Source of the DNA: Achromobacter deleyi
GTDB taxonomy: Bacteria; Pseudomonadota; Gammaproteobacteria; Burkholderiales; Burkholderiaceae_B
NCBI RefSeq assembly: GCF_016127315.1
Contig: NZ_CP065997.1
Location: 5,952,001-6,016,000, forward strand
Length of the DNA stretch: 64,000 bases
Reading direction: 5' to 3'
This document shows positions 1-11,114 of the stretch, piece by piece. Numbering within the stretch: position 1 is the stretch's first letter; every line of letters starts with the position of its first letter. The notes below the pieces were generated by a model. That model was given only the letters and a program-made list of their open reading frames with translations. It did not search any database and had not been told where the DNA came from. The translations under genes and the position numbers were made by a program.

Positions 1-856
1 CCGGATTGGGGAACACCGCGCGCAGCGTGACCGAGCCGGTGCCCGGATCGACCGTGACTTCGGAGAACTGCAGCTTGCCCTGCTGGGTGTATTGCGACCC
101 GTCTTCCAGGGTCAGCGTGACCAGCGCGGCCTGCTCGCCCTCGGCCTTCTTGAGCTGGCCGCTGGACAGCGCATTCTGCAGGCGCAGCAGCTGCACGCTG
201 GATTGCGTCACGTCGACGTAGATCGGATCGATCTGCTGCACGGCGGCCAGCGCCGTGGCCTGGTTGGCCGTGACCAGCGCGCCCTCGGTGACCGAGGAAC
301 GGCCGATGATGCCGTCGATCGGCGACAGCACCTTGGTGTAGACCACGTTGATGCGCGCGGTGTCGAGCGCGGCCTTGGCGGACATCACGTCGGCGACGGC
401 CTGGTCGCGCGTGGCGACGGCGTTGTCGTAGGTCTGCTGGCTGACGGCGCGGGTGGCCACCAGCGGCTTGTAGCGCTCGGCCAGCAGCGCGGCGGTCTTC
501 TGCTGCGCCTGGGCGCGCGCCAGGGCGGCCTTCTGGCTGTCGAGGCTGGCCTGGTAGAGCGCGGGGTCGATCTGGTAGAGCTGCTCGCCGGCCTTGACCT
601 CGCCGCCTTCGGTGAACAGGCGCTTTTGCACGATGCCGTTGACCTGCGGCCGCACTTCGGCGACGCGGAACGGCGAGGTGCGGCCCGGCAATTCAGTGGT
701 GAGGGAAACCGGTTTGGTGGTCAGCGTGACGACCGTCACCTGCGGCTTGCCCGCCTGGGGCGCGTCCTGCTTCTTGCCGCAAGCGGCCAACGTCAGGGCC
801 GATGCCGTCAGCGTAAGCACCGCCGCACCGCGCCACATCGCGTTTTTCTTGTTCAT
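1..856 (-). CDS. RND efflux periplasmic adaptor (AcrA/MexA family), 3' end outside window
   Basis: This is the periplasmic membrane-fusion subunit of a tripartite RND multidrug pump, linking an inner-membrane RND transporter to an outer-membrane channel. Reading the minus strand from ATG at 856 gives a lipoprotein signal with lipobox LAAC (Cys about 26). It is followed by the AcrA hallmark regions: the first beta/lipoyl strand (GRTSPFRVAEVRPQVNGIV), an alpha-helical hairpin rich in Ala and Gln, the second lipoyl half (VLSPIDGIIGRSSVTEGALV), and the start of the beta-barrel. About 285 codons are present and the frame is still open at position 1, so roughly the last quarter is missing. The transporter and channel genes would lie beyond the left edge. 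A LysR gene is divergent at 1175, the usual place for a pump regulator. MexA/AxyA-like is a family-level call. Confidence 0.9.
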   Translation of the reverse strand, partial: MNKKNAMWRGAAVLTLTASALTLAACGKKQDAPQAGKPQVTVVTLTTKPVSLTTELPGRTSPFRVAEVRPQVNGIVQKRLFTEGGEVKAGEQLYQIDPALYQASLDSQKAALARAQAQQKTAALLAERYKPLVATRAVSQQTYDNAVATRDQAVADVMSAKAALDTARINVVYTKVLSPIDGIIGRSSVTEGALVTANQATALAAVQQIDPIYVDVTQSSVQLLRLQNALSSGQLKKAEGEQAALVTLTLEDGSQYTQQGKLQFSEVTVDPGTGSVTLRAVFPNP

Positions 857-1174
857 AGATTGCATTCCCGATTTCCAACTAAAAAGGTAGCCTCGAGCCC
901 GCCCGCCGGGGCCTGCGCCCACGGGGAGACCGCGGCGGCCGCCGGACATCTGGCGGCAACAACGGCGCGACCCGGACCGTGCATCGGTTCGGCTCGTGAG
1001 GATTGACTGGGGTGTGGTTTCGCCTCAGACATTCAGGCAGGGCATCGACGCTTTGCTGCATTGCAGAATTGGCATTTTGCGTTATCCCGCCCGAGAAACA
1101 AAGAGGCATATTGAGAAAACATCATTCCAGATATGGGACAATAAATCGCCCCATCGTGTGACAGAATCCCTTCC
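857..1174. promoter_or_regulatory. Divergent promoter region between efflux adaptor and LysR gene
   Basis: This 318-bp gap holds no gene. The half next to the adaptor is GC-rich, and the stretch from about 1060 to 1150 is clearly more AT-rich, as expected for divergent promoters. At 1108-1122 lies ATATTGAGAAAACAT, an imperfect T-N11-A type dyad that could be a LysR-family binding site. No -10/-35 pair stands out enough to call. Confidence 0.4.
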
Positions 1175-2098
1175 ATGAAACGTCTACAAGGCATGGAGCT
1201 CTTCGTGGAGGTGGCCAAGACGCACAGTTTTAGCCGTGCGGCCGCCGCCCTGGGAGTGCCCAAATCGACATTGTCTCGCCAGGTGGCCGAACTGGAACGG
1301 TCCGTTGGCCTGCGCCTGCTCAGCCGCACCACCCGCAAGGTGGAGCTGACCGACGCCGGCCGGCTGTACTTCGAGCGCTGCCAGCGCATCGTCGCCGAGG
1401 CCCAGATCGCCCACGAGGAACTGCAGAAGCTGGTCGACACGCCGTCGGGGCCGCTGCGGGTGAACATGCCGGCCGATTTCGGCACGGACTTCCTGGCCGA
1501 ATCGTTCATGGAGTTCTCGCGCCGCTATCCCGACGTCACCTTCTTCCTGGACCTTGCCAACCCGGACCACGCACAACGCGTGTTCCAGACCTGCGATATT
1601 TCCATCGAGATCGGCGAACTGCCCGACTCGACCCAGATCGCGAGACTGCTGGGCATGCTGCCCGCCCATCTGTATGCCTCGCGGGAATACCTGGAAAAGC
1701 ACGGGGAACCCAAGCACCCCAGTGACTTGACCCGCCATGAGTGCATCGAGTTCCGCGCCGAAGGCGCCGGCCGCGTCACCCGCTGGCCGCTGAACAGCGG
1801 CGACCAGCACATCCAGTTCACGCCCGGCAACCGCTTTTCCGTGAACGGCGTGGCGATGGCCCGGCGCCTGGCCATGCTGGGCGCGGGCATCACCGTGCTG
1901 GTCGGCGGCCAGACCGCCGAGCAGAAATCGGGCCAGCTGCGGCGCGTGCTGCCGGACTGGCAACTCGGACCCTTCCCGGTGTATGCCGTCACGGAAACCC
2001 GGCTGCTGCCCGCCAAGACCCGGATCTTCATCGAATTCCTGATGGAGCGCCTCGGGGGTGACGGGCAGGCGAAGGATACCGCGCCATTCATGAAATGA
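1175..2098 (+). CDS. LysR-family transcriptional regulator
   Basis: A 307-residue LysR-type regulator. The N-terminal winged helix-turn-helix is clear (residues 1-62: FVEVAKTHSFSRAAAALGVPKSTLSRQVAELERSVG with the following R-T-T-R-x-V-x-L-T-D-A-G). After it comes a periplasmic-binding-protein-like effector domain from about residue 90. The length is normal for the family. The gene is divergent from the RND adaptor gene and the shared 318-bp spacer suggests it controls the pump operon and itself. The effector cannot be read from sequence. It belongs to the subfamily that starts with M-x-x-L-x-x-M-x-x-F and has the R-T-T-R motif, common among betaproteobacterial LysR proteins. Confidence 0.9.
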   Translation: MKRLQGMELFVEVAKTHSFSRAAAALGVPKSTLSRQVAELERSVGLRLLSRTTRKVELTDAGRLYFERCQRIVAEAQIAHEELQKLVDTPSGPLRVNMPADFGTDFLAESFMEFSRRYPDVTFFLDLANPDHAQRVFQTCDISIEIGELPDSTQIARLLGMLPAHLYASREYLEKHGEPKHPSDLTRHECIEFRAEGAGRVTRWPLNSGDQHIQFTPGNRFSVNGVAMARRLAMLGAGITVLVGGQTAEQKSGQLRRVLPDWQLGPFPVYAVTETRLLPAKTRIFIEFLMERLGGDGQAKDTAPFMK

Positions 2099-2187
2099 CG
2101 GCGGCTCGGAAACAGACTGAAAAATTTGCTCGCGGCCGGTAGGCGCCGGCCCGCCATGCGCGCGGCGGCGCCCGGCCGCCGCCGCGG

Positions 2188-2919
2188 TCAGAAGCGTTCG
2201 TCGTCGCGCAGGTAGCGCCACTGCCCCAGCGGCAGGTCGCCCAGGGCCACGCGGCCGATGCGCACGCGCTTCAGGCCCACCACCTTCAGGCCCACCAGCT
2301 CGCACATGCGGCGGATCTGGCGCTTCTTGCCCTCGCGCAGCACGAAGCGCAGCTGGTCGTGGTTCTGCCAGCGCACCTGGGCCGGCTTGAGCGCCTTGCC
2401 GTCCAGCGACAGGCCGTGGTTGAGCAGCGCCAAGCCATTCTCGGACAGATCGCCCTGCACCCGCACCAGGTATTCCTTGTCGACGCTGGAATCCTCTCCG
2501 ATCAGCAGTTTGGCCACGCGGCCATCCTGCGTCAGCACCAGCAGGCCCTGCGAATCGATGTCCAGCCGCCCGGCCACGGCCAGGCCGTCCAGGTGGCCGC
2601 GCTCGAAGCGATGCGGGCTGCGGTCGCCCGCAAAGCGCGAACGCGCGTCGATCAGCGCGACCGCGGGCGTGTAGCCCTTTTCGGCCTGGCCCGAGACATA
2701 GCCCACCGGCTTGTTGATGAGGATGGTGACGCGCGAGGTCTGGCGCGCCTGGGCGGCGCGTTCCAGCGTGATGGCCTGGTCGGGGAAGGCGCGCGCGCCC
2801 AGTTCGGACACCACTTCGCCATCGACCCGCACCCAGCCGCGCTCGATATAGCTGTCGGCCTCGCGGCGCGAACAGAGTCCTCGCTCGGACATGAGCTTGG
2901 AGATTCGTACTTTTTCCAT
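2188..2919 (-). CDS. RsuA/RluF-family rRNA pseudouridine synthase
   Basis: Isomerises a specific uridine of rRNA to pseudouridine in the cytoplasm. The 243-residue protein opens with an S4 RNA-binding domain ([31 protein letters not shown]). The catalytic domain follows, with the family motif around the nucleophilic Asp ([17 protein letters not shown]) and the later KEYLV and KRQIRRMCE segments. I start it at ATG 2919 because the S4 domain begins there; the longer open frame upstream is low-complexity and Pro/Arg-rich. The sequence [11 protein letters not shown] with a short linker is closest to RluF (23S rRNA) in my reading, but RsuA/RluB/RluE relatives cannot be excluded. It is divergent from ubiC across 129 bp. 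Confidence 0.88.
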   Translation of the reverse strand: MEKVRISKLMSERGLCSRREADSYIERGWVRVDGEVVSELGARAFPDQAITLERAAQARQTSRVTILINKPVGYVSGQAEKGYTPAVALIDARSRFAGDRSPHRFERGHLDGLAVAGRLDIDSQGLLVLTQDGRVAKLLIGEDSSVDKEYLVRVQGDLSENGLALLNHGLSLDGKALKPAQVRWQNHDQLRFVLREGKKRQIRRMCELVGLKVVGLKRVRIGRVALGDLPLGQWRYLRDDERF

Positions 2920-3048
2920 GGGCGGTATTGTATGCGGAGCGCACCCGGCGGCCACCGGCCACGTGCCGCGCCGGCGCGGGGGCCTGCGGCAATCGGCCAC
3001 AGGGGCAGGCATCGAAGCCCAGCCCCGGCCTTGGCATAATACGCAGCC

Positions 3049-3672
3049 ATGATGACCTCAGCAGCAGCACATCGCCCTCCCCTCGCGGCTGGCTGGCTGG
3101 CCAGCGCGCCGCCGATCCTGTCGCTCACCCAGCGCCACTGGCTGTTCCGTCCCGGCGCCCTGACCGCCGGCCTGCGCCAGGTCGGCCACGTGCGCCTGCG
3201 GGTGCTGGCCGAGTATGCCGACGGCGCGCCGGCCGACGAAGCCCGCGCCATGCGCATCGCCCCCGGCGCGCCGGTGTGGGTGCGCGAGGTGCTGATGTCG
3301 GTCGACGGCATCGACAGCGTGCCGGCGCGCAGCCTGACGCCGCTGCGCGCCTCGCACGGCGCCTGGCAAGGCATGCGGCGCCTGCTGACGCGGCCGCTGG
3401 CAGACATGCTGTACCACGACAGCACCGTGGTGCGCTCGCCGTTCGCCTGCCGCCTGCTGGCGTCGCCGGTGCCGTTCCACGCCACCGCCGCCGGCGTCCT
3501 CGTCCGCAATGGCCGCGAGCGCGACGCGCAGCGCGTCTGGGCCCGGCGCTCGGTGTTCTGGCGCCAGGGCGAACCGCTGCTGGTGGCCGAATGCTTCCTG
3601 CCCGACTTCTGGGCCTTGCAGGCGGGCCGTCAGGCTCCGCCCCTGGTGCCGCACCAGCGCACCCCGCGCTGA
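3049..3672 (+). CDS. ubiC: Chorismate pyruvate-lyase
   Basis: Converts chorismate to 4-hydroxybenzoate plus pyruvate, the first committed step of ubiquinone synthesis in the cytoplasm. The protein has 207 residues, somewhat longer than the E. coli enzyme (165) because of N- and C-terminal extensions. Recognisable blocks are the W-L-F-R-P-G-A-L-T start, VWVREVLM (the Arg that anchors substrate) and the C-terminal [16 protein letters not shown] with the expected catalytic-site Glu. Two ATG codons occur in tandem at 3049 and 3052, so the start is uncertain by one residue. A CATAAT -10-like element lies just upstream near 3034. The usual partner ubiA is not next to it. It converges on the MFS gene with only about 20 bp between stops. 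Confidence 0.85.
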   Translation: MMTSAAAHRPPLAAGWLASAPPILSLTQRHWLFRPGALTAGLRQVGHVRLRVLAEYADGAPADEARAMRIAPGAPVWVREVLMSVDGIDSVPARSLTPLRASHGAWQGMRRLLTRPLADMLYHDSTVVRSPFACRLLASPVPFHATAAGVLVRNGRERDAQRVWARRSVFWRQGEPLLVAECFLPDFWALQAGRQAPPLVPHQRTPR

Positions 3673-3691
3673 CCGCCCCGCCGCGCCGCGC

Positions 3692-5107
3692 TCAGGCATG
3701 CGCGGCACGCGGCCGGGTATCCACCGCCAGGCACAGCAAGGCCGTCAACAGGGCCAGGCCGACGTGGCCCAGGTACAGCGGATCGAAATCGGCATGGCTG
3801 AGCGCGCCCTTGCCCAGCAACAGCACGGTCAACGCCACGCCCAGCACGGCGCCGATCTGGCGCGTGGCCTGGTTGACGGCGCTGCCCACCGCGTAATGCT
3901 GCGGCGGCAGGCGGTTGACCGCGGCGCCGGCCAGCGACGGCAGCACCAGGCCCACGCCCAGCCCGCTCAGGATCAACCCGGGCAGCCAATGCGCCAGATA
4001 GGCGGGCTCGGCGCCCGGCACCAGCAGGAACCACAGCCCGCTGGCGGCGTACACCAGTGACCCGCCGACCAGGAACGGGCGATGGCCCAGGCGCGCGGCC
4101 AGCTTGCCGGTGATGATCGCGGTCGGCATCACCAGCAGCGGCCCCGGCGTGACCGCCAGGCCGGCCTTTGGCAGGCTGTAGTGCCAGACGCCGGTCATAT
4201 AGAAGAAGAACGCGAAGAACATCATCGCGAAGGCGATGCCGAAGCTGAGCGTGGCCAGGTTCACGTAGCGATAGGTGCGGTGCTTGAACAGGGCCAGGTC
4301 GACCAGCGGATGCGGCGTGGTGCGGGCCCAGCCGACGAAGGCCGCCAGCGACACCAGCCCCACCGCCGCCACCATCCAGAGCTCGCCGCGGCTCCAGTGC
4401 GGCGATTCCGACTGCACGATGGCCAGCGCCACCGCGCCCACGGCCACCATCAGCAGGGCCATGCCGACGCCATCGACCCGGCGGCGCGCCTCGGGGCGCA
4501 CCGATTCCTTGAGGCGGTTGGCGCCGAACCACAGCGACAGCGCCCCCAGCGGCAGGTTGATGTAGAAGGCCCACGGCCAGCCGGCGGCATCGACCACGAA
4601 CGCCCCCAGGCTGGGGCCGACCGCCGCCGCCAGCGCGGCCACGGCGCCCCACAGGCTCACCGCCACCGAGCGCTGCGAGGCCGGGAAGGCCGCCAGCACG
4701 ATCGACAGCGAGGCCGGCGTCAGCAGCGCCGCCCCCACCGCCTGCGCCACGCGCGCCGCGATCAGCCAGCCGACCGTGCCGGCCAGGCCGCAGGCGGCGG
4801 ACGAGGCCAGGAACAGCAGCACCCCGATCATGAACATGCGCTTGCGCCCGTGCGTGTCGGCCAAGCCGCCGGACGGGATCAGCATGGCCGCGTAGACCAC
4901 CGTGTAGGCGTTCAGCACCCACGACATGTCGGCGGCCGAGGCCTCGGGAAAGCCGGCGCGCATGGCGCTGAATGCGGCGTAGAGCATGGTCGCGTCGAGC
5001 GAGACCAGGAACACGGCGACGCTGGCGATCCAGAAGATCGGCCAGGGCGACGCGGCCGCGGACGGCGAGGCGGCGGCGGAAGCCGCGGGGGTGGCGTGGG
5101 AGTGCAT
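3692..5107 (-). CDS. MFS transporter, DHA2 (EmrB/QacA) family
   Basis: An inner-membrane proton antiporter of the drug:H+ antiporter-2 type, 471 residues with about 14 hydrophobic segments. The signature motifs are visible: LDATMLYAAFSAM (family motif with acidic residue in TM1), GGLADTHGRKRMFMIG (loop 2-3 motif A), AARVAQAVGAALLTPASL (TM4 region) and GPSLGAFVVDAAGWPWAFYINLP (motif C and following W-R-W-like element). The first 20 residues are Ala/Ser-rich and probably cytoplasmic. It lies 48 bp downstream of the SDR gene in the same direction and is probably the last gene of a TetR-controlled unit. The substrate is unknown; export of a toxic compound that the SDR also handles is a guess from context. 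Confidence 0.85.
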   Translation of the reverse strand: MHSHATPAASAAASPSAAASPWPIFWIASVAVFLVSLDATMLYAAFSAMRAGFPEASAADMSWVLNAYTVVYAAMLIPSGGLADTHGRKRMFMIGVLLFLASSAACGLAGTVGWLIAARVAQAVGAALLTPASLSIVLAAFPASQRSVAVSLWGAVAALAAAVGPSLGAFVVDAAGWPWAFYINLPLGALSLWFGANRLKESVRPEARRRVDGVGMALLMVAVGAVALAIVQSESPHWSRGELWMVAAVGLVSLAAFVGWARTTPHPLVDLALFKHRTYRYVNLATLSFGIAFAMMFFAFFFYMTGVWHYSLPKAGLAVTPGPLLVMPTAIITGKLAARLGHRPFLVGGSLVYAASGLWFLLVPGAEPAYLAHWLPGLILSGLGVGLVLPSLAGAAVNRLPPQHYAVGSAVNQATRQIGAVLGVALTVLLLGKGALSHADFDPLYLGHVGLALLTALLCLAVDTRPRAAHA

Positions 5108-5155
5108 GGCGGTCGGGCTTGGAGGAAACGAGGGATCGGAAGGAAAAGGAGCGGC

Positions 5156-5854
5156 TTACGCCAGCAGATAGGAGGCCGGGCTGGCCGACAGGCCCTGCTT
5201 GACCTGCCGCGTCGCGTCATCGGCCAGCACTTCCTCGGCGCCGGCTTCGAGGGCGTCGAAAGCCTGGACCACGACGTCCTCGGGCGCGAGCTTGGGCGCG
5301 TCCAGGTCGCGCGTCAGGTCGGTGTCCACGAAACCCATGTGCAGGCCCAGCACCTGCGTGCCCTGCTCGCGCAGTTCATGGCGCAGGCCGTTGGTCAGGG
5401 CCCAGGCAGCGGACTTGCTCATGCCGTACACGCCCAGGCGCGGCCGGTTGATCCAGCTGGCGATCGACAGCACGTTCAGCAGCGCGCCGCCGCCGTTGGC
5501 CGCGAGCACCGGCGCGAACGCCTGGGCCACGCGCAGCGAGCCCAGCAGGTTGGTTTCCAGGTGGCGGCGCGCCGACTCGATGCTGTCTTCGGCCAGGAAG
5601 CCGCCGATCGCCGCGATGCCGGCGTTGTTGATGACCAGCGTCACGTCCTTGGCCAGCGCGGCCGCGGCGGCCACGTCCTGGTCGCGGGTGACGTCGAGCT
5701 GGATGGCCTGCACGCCCGGCAGCGTGACGCTGGCCGGATCGCGCGCGCCGGCGTAGACCTTGCGGGCGCCGCGGGCCAGCGCCTCGCGGGCGAAGGCCAG
5801 GCCGATGCCGCGGTTGGCGCCGGTGATGAGGACGGTGGCGTTCTTCAATTGCAT
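5156..5854 (-). CDS. Short-chain dehydrogenase/reductase (classical SDR)
   Basis: A cytoplasmic NAD(P)-dependent oxidoreductase of 232 residues. The Rossmann motif TGANRGIG is near residue 11, NNAG near residue 80, and the catalytic triad is seen as Ser (NVLSIAS), Tyr and Lys (YGMSK). I start it at ATG 5854, which has an AGGAGAT ribosome site just upstream; the longer open frame runs through the operator and promoter. A nearly perfect 22-bp palindrome lies about 57 bp upstream (5911-5932) and matches an element in front of the neighbouring TetR gene, so repression by that TetR protein is likely. The substrate is unknown. The MFS transporter gene follows in the same direction. Confidence 0.88.
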   Translation of the reverse strand: MQLKNATVLITGANRGIGLAFAREALARGARKVYAGARDPASVTLPGVQAIQLDVTRDQDVAAAAALAKDVTLVINNAGIAAIGGFLAEDSIESARRHLETNLLGSLRVAQAFAPVLAANGGGALLNVLSIASWINRPRLGVYGMSKSAAWALTNGLRHELREQGTQVLGLHMGFVDTDLTRDLDAPKLAPEDVVVQAFDALEAGAEEVLADDATRQVKQGLSASPASYLLA

Positions 5855-5910
5855 GATGGATCTCCTGGGTGCTGCGTTCGGCTGTGGCCGGTGGTGCCGG
5901 CCGGTTATAT

Positions 5911-5932
5911 AAATATGATGATCGTCATATTT
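5911..5932. promoter_or_regulatory. Probable TetR operator before the SDR gene
   Basis: A 22-bp near-perfect palindrome: AAATATGA at the left and TCATATTT at the right around a GATC-like centre, with only one symmetric base pair mismatched. It sits between the TetR stop and the SDR start, and is AT-rich in an otherwise GC-rich region. A related element is found upstream of the TetR gene itself. Confidence 0.7.
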
Positions 5933-5977
5933 ACGGTGGAAAGAATGGCCGCGCAATGCGGCCTGGGATGAACCGGG

Positions 5978-6577
5978 TCAGTGCGACGCTTGCCGTCCCT
6001 CGCTGTCGTATTGCGCCAGGATGGACTCGCGCGCCGCCGCCAGCATGGCGCGCCCCTGCGCGTTGTCGCCCAGCGCGCGCGCCAGCTGGATCGCGCCCAC
6101 CAGGTTGCTGGTGATCGCCATGGCGGCGTGCGGCGCGGCGTCGGCCGGCAACGCGCGTCCGACCACCTCCACCAGGCCCTGCACGCGGCTGGCGGACATC
6201 TCGCGCACCTCGGGCGACTGGCGCGGCATTTCGGAGGCCAGCGCCGAAATCGGGCAGCCGCCCTCGCAACTGGCCAGGTGGGTCTCGGACAGATAGCCCT
6301 CGACCAGGGCGCGCAGCGGGCTGGCGCCTTCGGCGCGCCGGCGCGCGATGCTCTGGGTCATGCGGGCGGCGCCGTCGCGGCCGGCTCGCTCCATCGCCGC
6401 CACCAGCATGGCGTCGCGCGACGGGAAATGCGCGTAGAAGCCGCCGTGCGTCAGCCCGGCTTCCTTCATGACGTCGGCCACGCCCACGCCGGCATACCCC
6501 TCGCGGCGGATCGCGCGCGCGGCCGCGTCCACGATGCGTTCGTGCGACAGCTCTTTACGGGAAGCGGGGCCGGCCAT
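5978..6577 (-). CDS. TetR-family transcriptional repressor
   Basis: A 199-residue TetR regulator. The N-terminal helix-turn-helix is typical (RIVDAAARAIRREGYAGVGV, then a recognition helix ending AGLTHGGFYAHFPSRDAML). The C-terminal ligand domain contains a Cys-rich ASCEGGCP segment near residue 104 that could be redox- or electrophile-sensitive; this is speculation. I start at ATG 6577 because AAGGAGT lies 8 bp upstream. The gene reads toward the SDR and MFS genes in the same direction, with a 123-bp gap that carries an operator. A second copy of the operator sequence lies about 15 bp upstream of its own start, suggesting autoregulation. Confidence 0.9.
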   Translation of the reverse strand: MAGPASRKELSHERIVDAAARAIRREGYAGVGVADVMKEAGLTHGGFYAHFPSRDAMLVAAMERAGRDGAARMTQSIARRRAEGASPLRALVEGYLSETHLASCEGGCPISALASEMPRQSPEVREMSASRVQGLVEVVGRALPADAAPHAAMAITSNLVGAIQLARALGDNAQGRAMLAAARESILAQYDSEGRQASH

Positions 6578-6591
6578 GGTCGGGACTCCTT

Positions 6592-6612
6592 GAATATGAT
6601 GACCATAATATA
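6592..6612. promoter_or_regulatory. Second TetR operator-like element, upstream of tetR
   Basis: GAATATGATGACCATAATATA shares AATATGATGA and the later AT-rich half with the palindrome at 5911-5932, but its right half is less symmetric. It lies immediately upstream of the tetR ribosome site, where a bound repressor would block its own transcription. Confidence 0.55.
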
Positions 6613-6684
6613 AATCCGCCCCGCGCACTTTGCACGCTTTTTTTGTTGCGGCGCACTAATTGGCCGCGGCCGCCCAGGATGGCA

Positions 6685-6717
6685 AACGGCCGGCCGCGGA
6701 AAACCGGGCCGGCCGTT
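6685..6717. terminator. Inverted repeat downstream of yaeQ
   Basis: Arms AACGGCCGGCC (6685-6695) and GGCCGGCCGTT (6707-6717) are exactly complementary around an 11-base loop. It lies about 30 bp past the yaeQ stop on the minus strand. The flanking T-run lies before the hairpin on that strand, not after it, so the terminator role is uncertain. Confidence 0.4.
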
Positions 6718-6747
6718 GAAAAAACGGGGACAAAAAGCCTGGCGCGG

Positions 6748-7284
6748 TCAGCGCCAGATTTCGGGCTCGATGCTGACTTCGCCCTTGTCGGCCGAGAAAT
6801 ACACCACCCCGTCCGAGATATTGGCGTTCAGCTGCATGGTGCGTTCGGCCAGGCTGGCCAGCGCGCGGGTCTGCTCGGACGGCAGGTTGATGACCTTCAG
6901 GTTGCGGGTGCGTTCCAGCTTGTTGCGCACGCCGTCCCACCAGATCTTGCTGGCGGAGCCGCCGTAGCAGTAGATGATGACCTGTTCGGCGCGGCCGCAG
7001 GCGCGCAGGATGCGGCGCTCTTCGGGCTGGCCGACGTCGATCCACAACGTGATGGCGCCGGTCAGGTCCTTGACCCACAGGTCCGGCTCGTCGGTGTCGC
7101 TCAGGCCCTTGGTGAAGGCCAGCTCTTCCTGGGCCTGCAGCGCGTAGGCCACCAGGCGCACCATCATGCGCTCGTCGGTTTCGGAAGGATGGCGGGCGAC
7201 CGTCAGCGAGTGGCTGCCGTAGTAGTGCCGATCGGTGTCGGCCACGTTGAGGTCGGCCTTGTAGATAGTGGCGCGCAGGGCCAT
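6748..7284 (-). CDS. yaeQ: YaeQ family protein
   Basis: A 178-residue member of the YaeQ family, whose fold resembles PD-(D/E)XK nucleases but whose physiological role is not settled. Family-typical blocks are MALRATIYKADLNVADTDRH, the YALQAQEELAFTKGLS region, DEPDLWVKDLTG (the Glu/Asp-containing nuclease-like core) and IIYCYGG. Length matches the family (about 180). It stands alone between the tetR promoter and the ABC transporter operon and appears to have its own promoter in the short gap above 7284. Confidence 0.92.
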   Translation of the reverse strand: MALRATIYKADLNVADTDRHYYGSHSLTVARHPSETDERMMVRLVAYALQAQEELAFTKGLSDTDEPDLWVKDLTGAITLWIDVGQPEERRILRACGRAEQVIIYCYGGSASKIWWDGVRNKLERTRNLKVINLPSEQTRALASLAERTMQLNANISDGVVYFSADKGEVSIEPEIWR

Positions 7285-7404
7285 GGCGAAAAAATCCGTT
7301 GAATGGGGCTAATGGCGAAGGCCGCCATGATACCGCCTGCGGCCGGCCGCCCCGCTGCCGGGGCGATCCGCCCGCCGGCGAGGCGGCGGGCGGGAACCTC
7401 GGGT

Positions 7405-9273
<1,869 letters not shown>

Positions 9274-9278
9274 GATGA

Positions 9279-10157
9279 TTACTTGTCCTGACGGGGATCC
9301 AGCGCGTCGCGCAGCCCGTCGCCCAGCAGATTGAAGCCCAGCACCACCAGGAAAATGGCCGATCCGGGGAAGATCGACATCCAGGGCGCCTGGGTCATGA
9401 AGTTCTTGGCCGTGTTCAGCATCGAGCCCCACGACGGGTTCGGCGGCTGCAGGCCCAGGCCCAGGAACGACAGGCTGGCCTCGGCGATGATGGCCGTGGC
9501 GATGGTGATGGTGGCCTGCACGATCAGGGGCGGCATGACGTTCGGGAACACGTGGCGGCAGATGATGCGCAGGTCCGAGGCGCCGAGCGCGCGGGCGCTC
9601 TGCACGTAGTCCTCGCTCTTGACCGCCAGCACCTGGCCGCGCGTGAGCCGCACGAACTTGGGCGCGGCCGACACGCCGATGGCGATCATGGCGTTGGTCA
9701 GGCTGGGCCCGAGGAAGGCGGCCAGCGCGATGGCCAGGATCAGGAACGGGATCGCCAGCAGCGCCTCGGTGGCGCGCGAGATGCAGCTGTCGGTCCAGCC
9801 GCCGAAATAGCCGGCGGCCAGGCCGAACGGCACGCCCACCACCAGCGCGATCAGCACCGACACCAGGCCGGCCATGAGCGAGGCGCGGGCGCCGTAGACC
9901 ATGCGGCTGAAGATGTCGCGGCCGAGCTCGTCGGTGCCCAGCCAGTAGGACGCCGACGGCGCCTTGCGGATGGTGGTGAAGCTGGTCTGGAACGGATCGT
10001 GGTTGGCGATCAGCGGCGCCAGCAGCGCCAGCAGCACGAAGAACAGCACGATCGCCAGGCCCAGCATGGCGACGTGATTGCGTTTGAACTTGCCCCAGGC
10101 GCGATTGCGGCTGCGGGGCGGCGTGACGGCAGCGGCCGTTGCGGGAAGTGCGCTCAT
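9279..10157 (-). CDS. ABC importer permease, DppC/GsiD type
   Basis: An inner-membrane permease subunit, 292 residues with about six membrane segments. It starts with the OppC-type N-terminal domain ([31 protein letters not shown]) and contains [19 protein letters not shown], typical for DppC/OppC, plus the EAA loop ([24 protein letters not shown]). Its ATG overlaps the TGA of the upstream permease gene (ATGA), so the two are translationally coupled. It forms the channel with the DppB-type subunit. Confidence 0.93.
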   Translation of the reverse strand: MSALPATAAAVTPPRSRNRAWGKFKRNHVAMLGLAIVLFFVLLALLAPLIANHDPFQTSFTTIRKAPSASYWLGTDELGRDIFSRMVYGARASLMAGLVSVLIALVVGVPFGLAAGYFGGWTDSCISRATEALLAIPFLILAIALAAFLGPSLTNAMIAIGVSAAPKFVRLTRGQVLAVKSEDYVQSARALGASDLRIICRHVFPNVMPPLIVQATITIATAIIAEASLSFLGLGLQPPNPSWGSMLNTAKNFMTQAPWMSIFPGSAIFLVVLGFNLLGDGLRDALDPRQDK

Positions 10158-11098
10158 GCGTGCCTCAGGCGGGGGTTGACCAGGATGTAGAGGATGTCGG
10201 CCAGCAGGTTCATCAGGATGAAGCCCACCGCGACGCAGAGCACCACGCCCTGCACCACCGCGTAGTCGCGCGTGAAGACGGCATCGACCACCAGCTTGCC
10301 GAAGCCCGGAATGGTGAAGACCTGCTCGGTCAGCACCGCGCCCGCCAGCAACTCGCCGAACAGCAGCGTCACCAATGTGACGATCGGCATCAGCGCGTTG
10401 CGCAGCGCGTGCCGCAGCACCACGCGGCGCGGCGACACGCCCTTGGCGCGGGCGGTGCGCACGTAGTCGGCCGACAGCGCCTCGAGCATGGCCGACCGGG
10501 TGTGGCGCATGAGGTAGGCGGCGATCGCGGTGGACAGCACCAGCGACGGCATCAGCATGGTCTTGATCGACAGCCACAGGTCCTCGGTCGGCGAGACGTA
10601 GCCGGAGGCCGGCAGCAGCTTCCATTGCACCGACACCACCATGATGAGGATGATGCCGAGCCAGAAATTGGGAATCGACATGCCTGACAGCGCGGCGATG
10701 TTGGCCCCCATCTCGACCGGCTTGCCCTTGCGCACGGCGGCCACGATGCCCATGGGAATGCCCACCAGCAGCGCGAAGAACATGGCCATCGCCGCCAGCT
10801 GCAAGGTCACCGGCAGCTTCTGGGCGATCAGCGTGGTCACCGGCACGTCGGTGCGCAGCGACTTGCCCAGGTCGCCCTGCAGCACCTGGCCGGCCCAGGC
10901 CGCGTACTGCATCGGCAGCGGATCGTTGAGACGGTATTTGTCGCGCAGGTAGTCCAGCACGGCGGGATCGCGCTCTTCGCCGGCCAGGGTCAGCACCGGA
11001 TCGCCGGGCAGGATTTTCTGCAGCATGAAGACGATCATCGACACCAATATCAGGGTCGGTATCGCGACGATCATGCGGCGCAAGATGAGTTTAAGCAT
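10154..11098 (-). CDS. ABC importer permease, DppB/GsiC type
   Basis: The partner permease, 314 residues, six membrane segments. It has the OppB/DppB-type start ([25 protein letters not shown]), the LPGDPV motif, and the EAA loop [26 protein letters not shown] start it at ATG 11098 because the conserved N-terminus begins there. It follows the substrate-binding-protein gene after a hairpin that could reduce read-through, which would explain lower permease than binding-protein expression. Confidence 0.93.
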   Translation of the reverse strand: MLKLILRRMIVAIPTLILVSMIVFMLQKILPGDPVLTLAGEERDPAVLDYLRDKYRLNDPLPMQYAAWAGQVLQGDLGKSLRTDVPVTTLIAQKLPVTLQLAAMAMFFALLVGIPMGIVAAVRKGKPVEMGANIAALSGMSIPNFWLGIILIMVVSVQWKLLPASGYVSPTEDLWLSIKTMLMPSLVLSTAIAAYLMRHTRSAMLEALSADYVRTARAKGVSPRRVVLRHALRNALMPIVTLVTLLFGELLAGAVLTEQVFTIPGFGKLVVDAVFTRDYAVVQGVVLCVAVGFILMNLLADILYILVNPRLRHA

Positions 11099-11114
11099 GT
11101 GGAAAAACCGTAGA

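Noticed and set aside
92..1006. Long plus-strand open frame over the efflux adaptor gene
   Set aside because: Its protein is low-complexity Gly/Arg/His-rich text antisense to a clear AcrA-family gene; a high-GC shadow.
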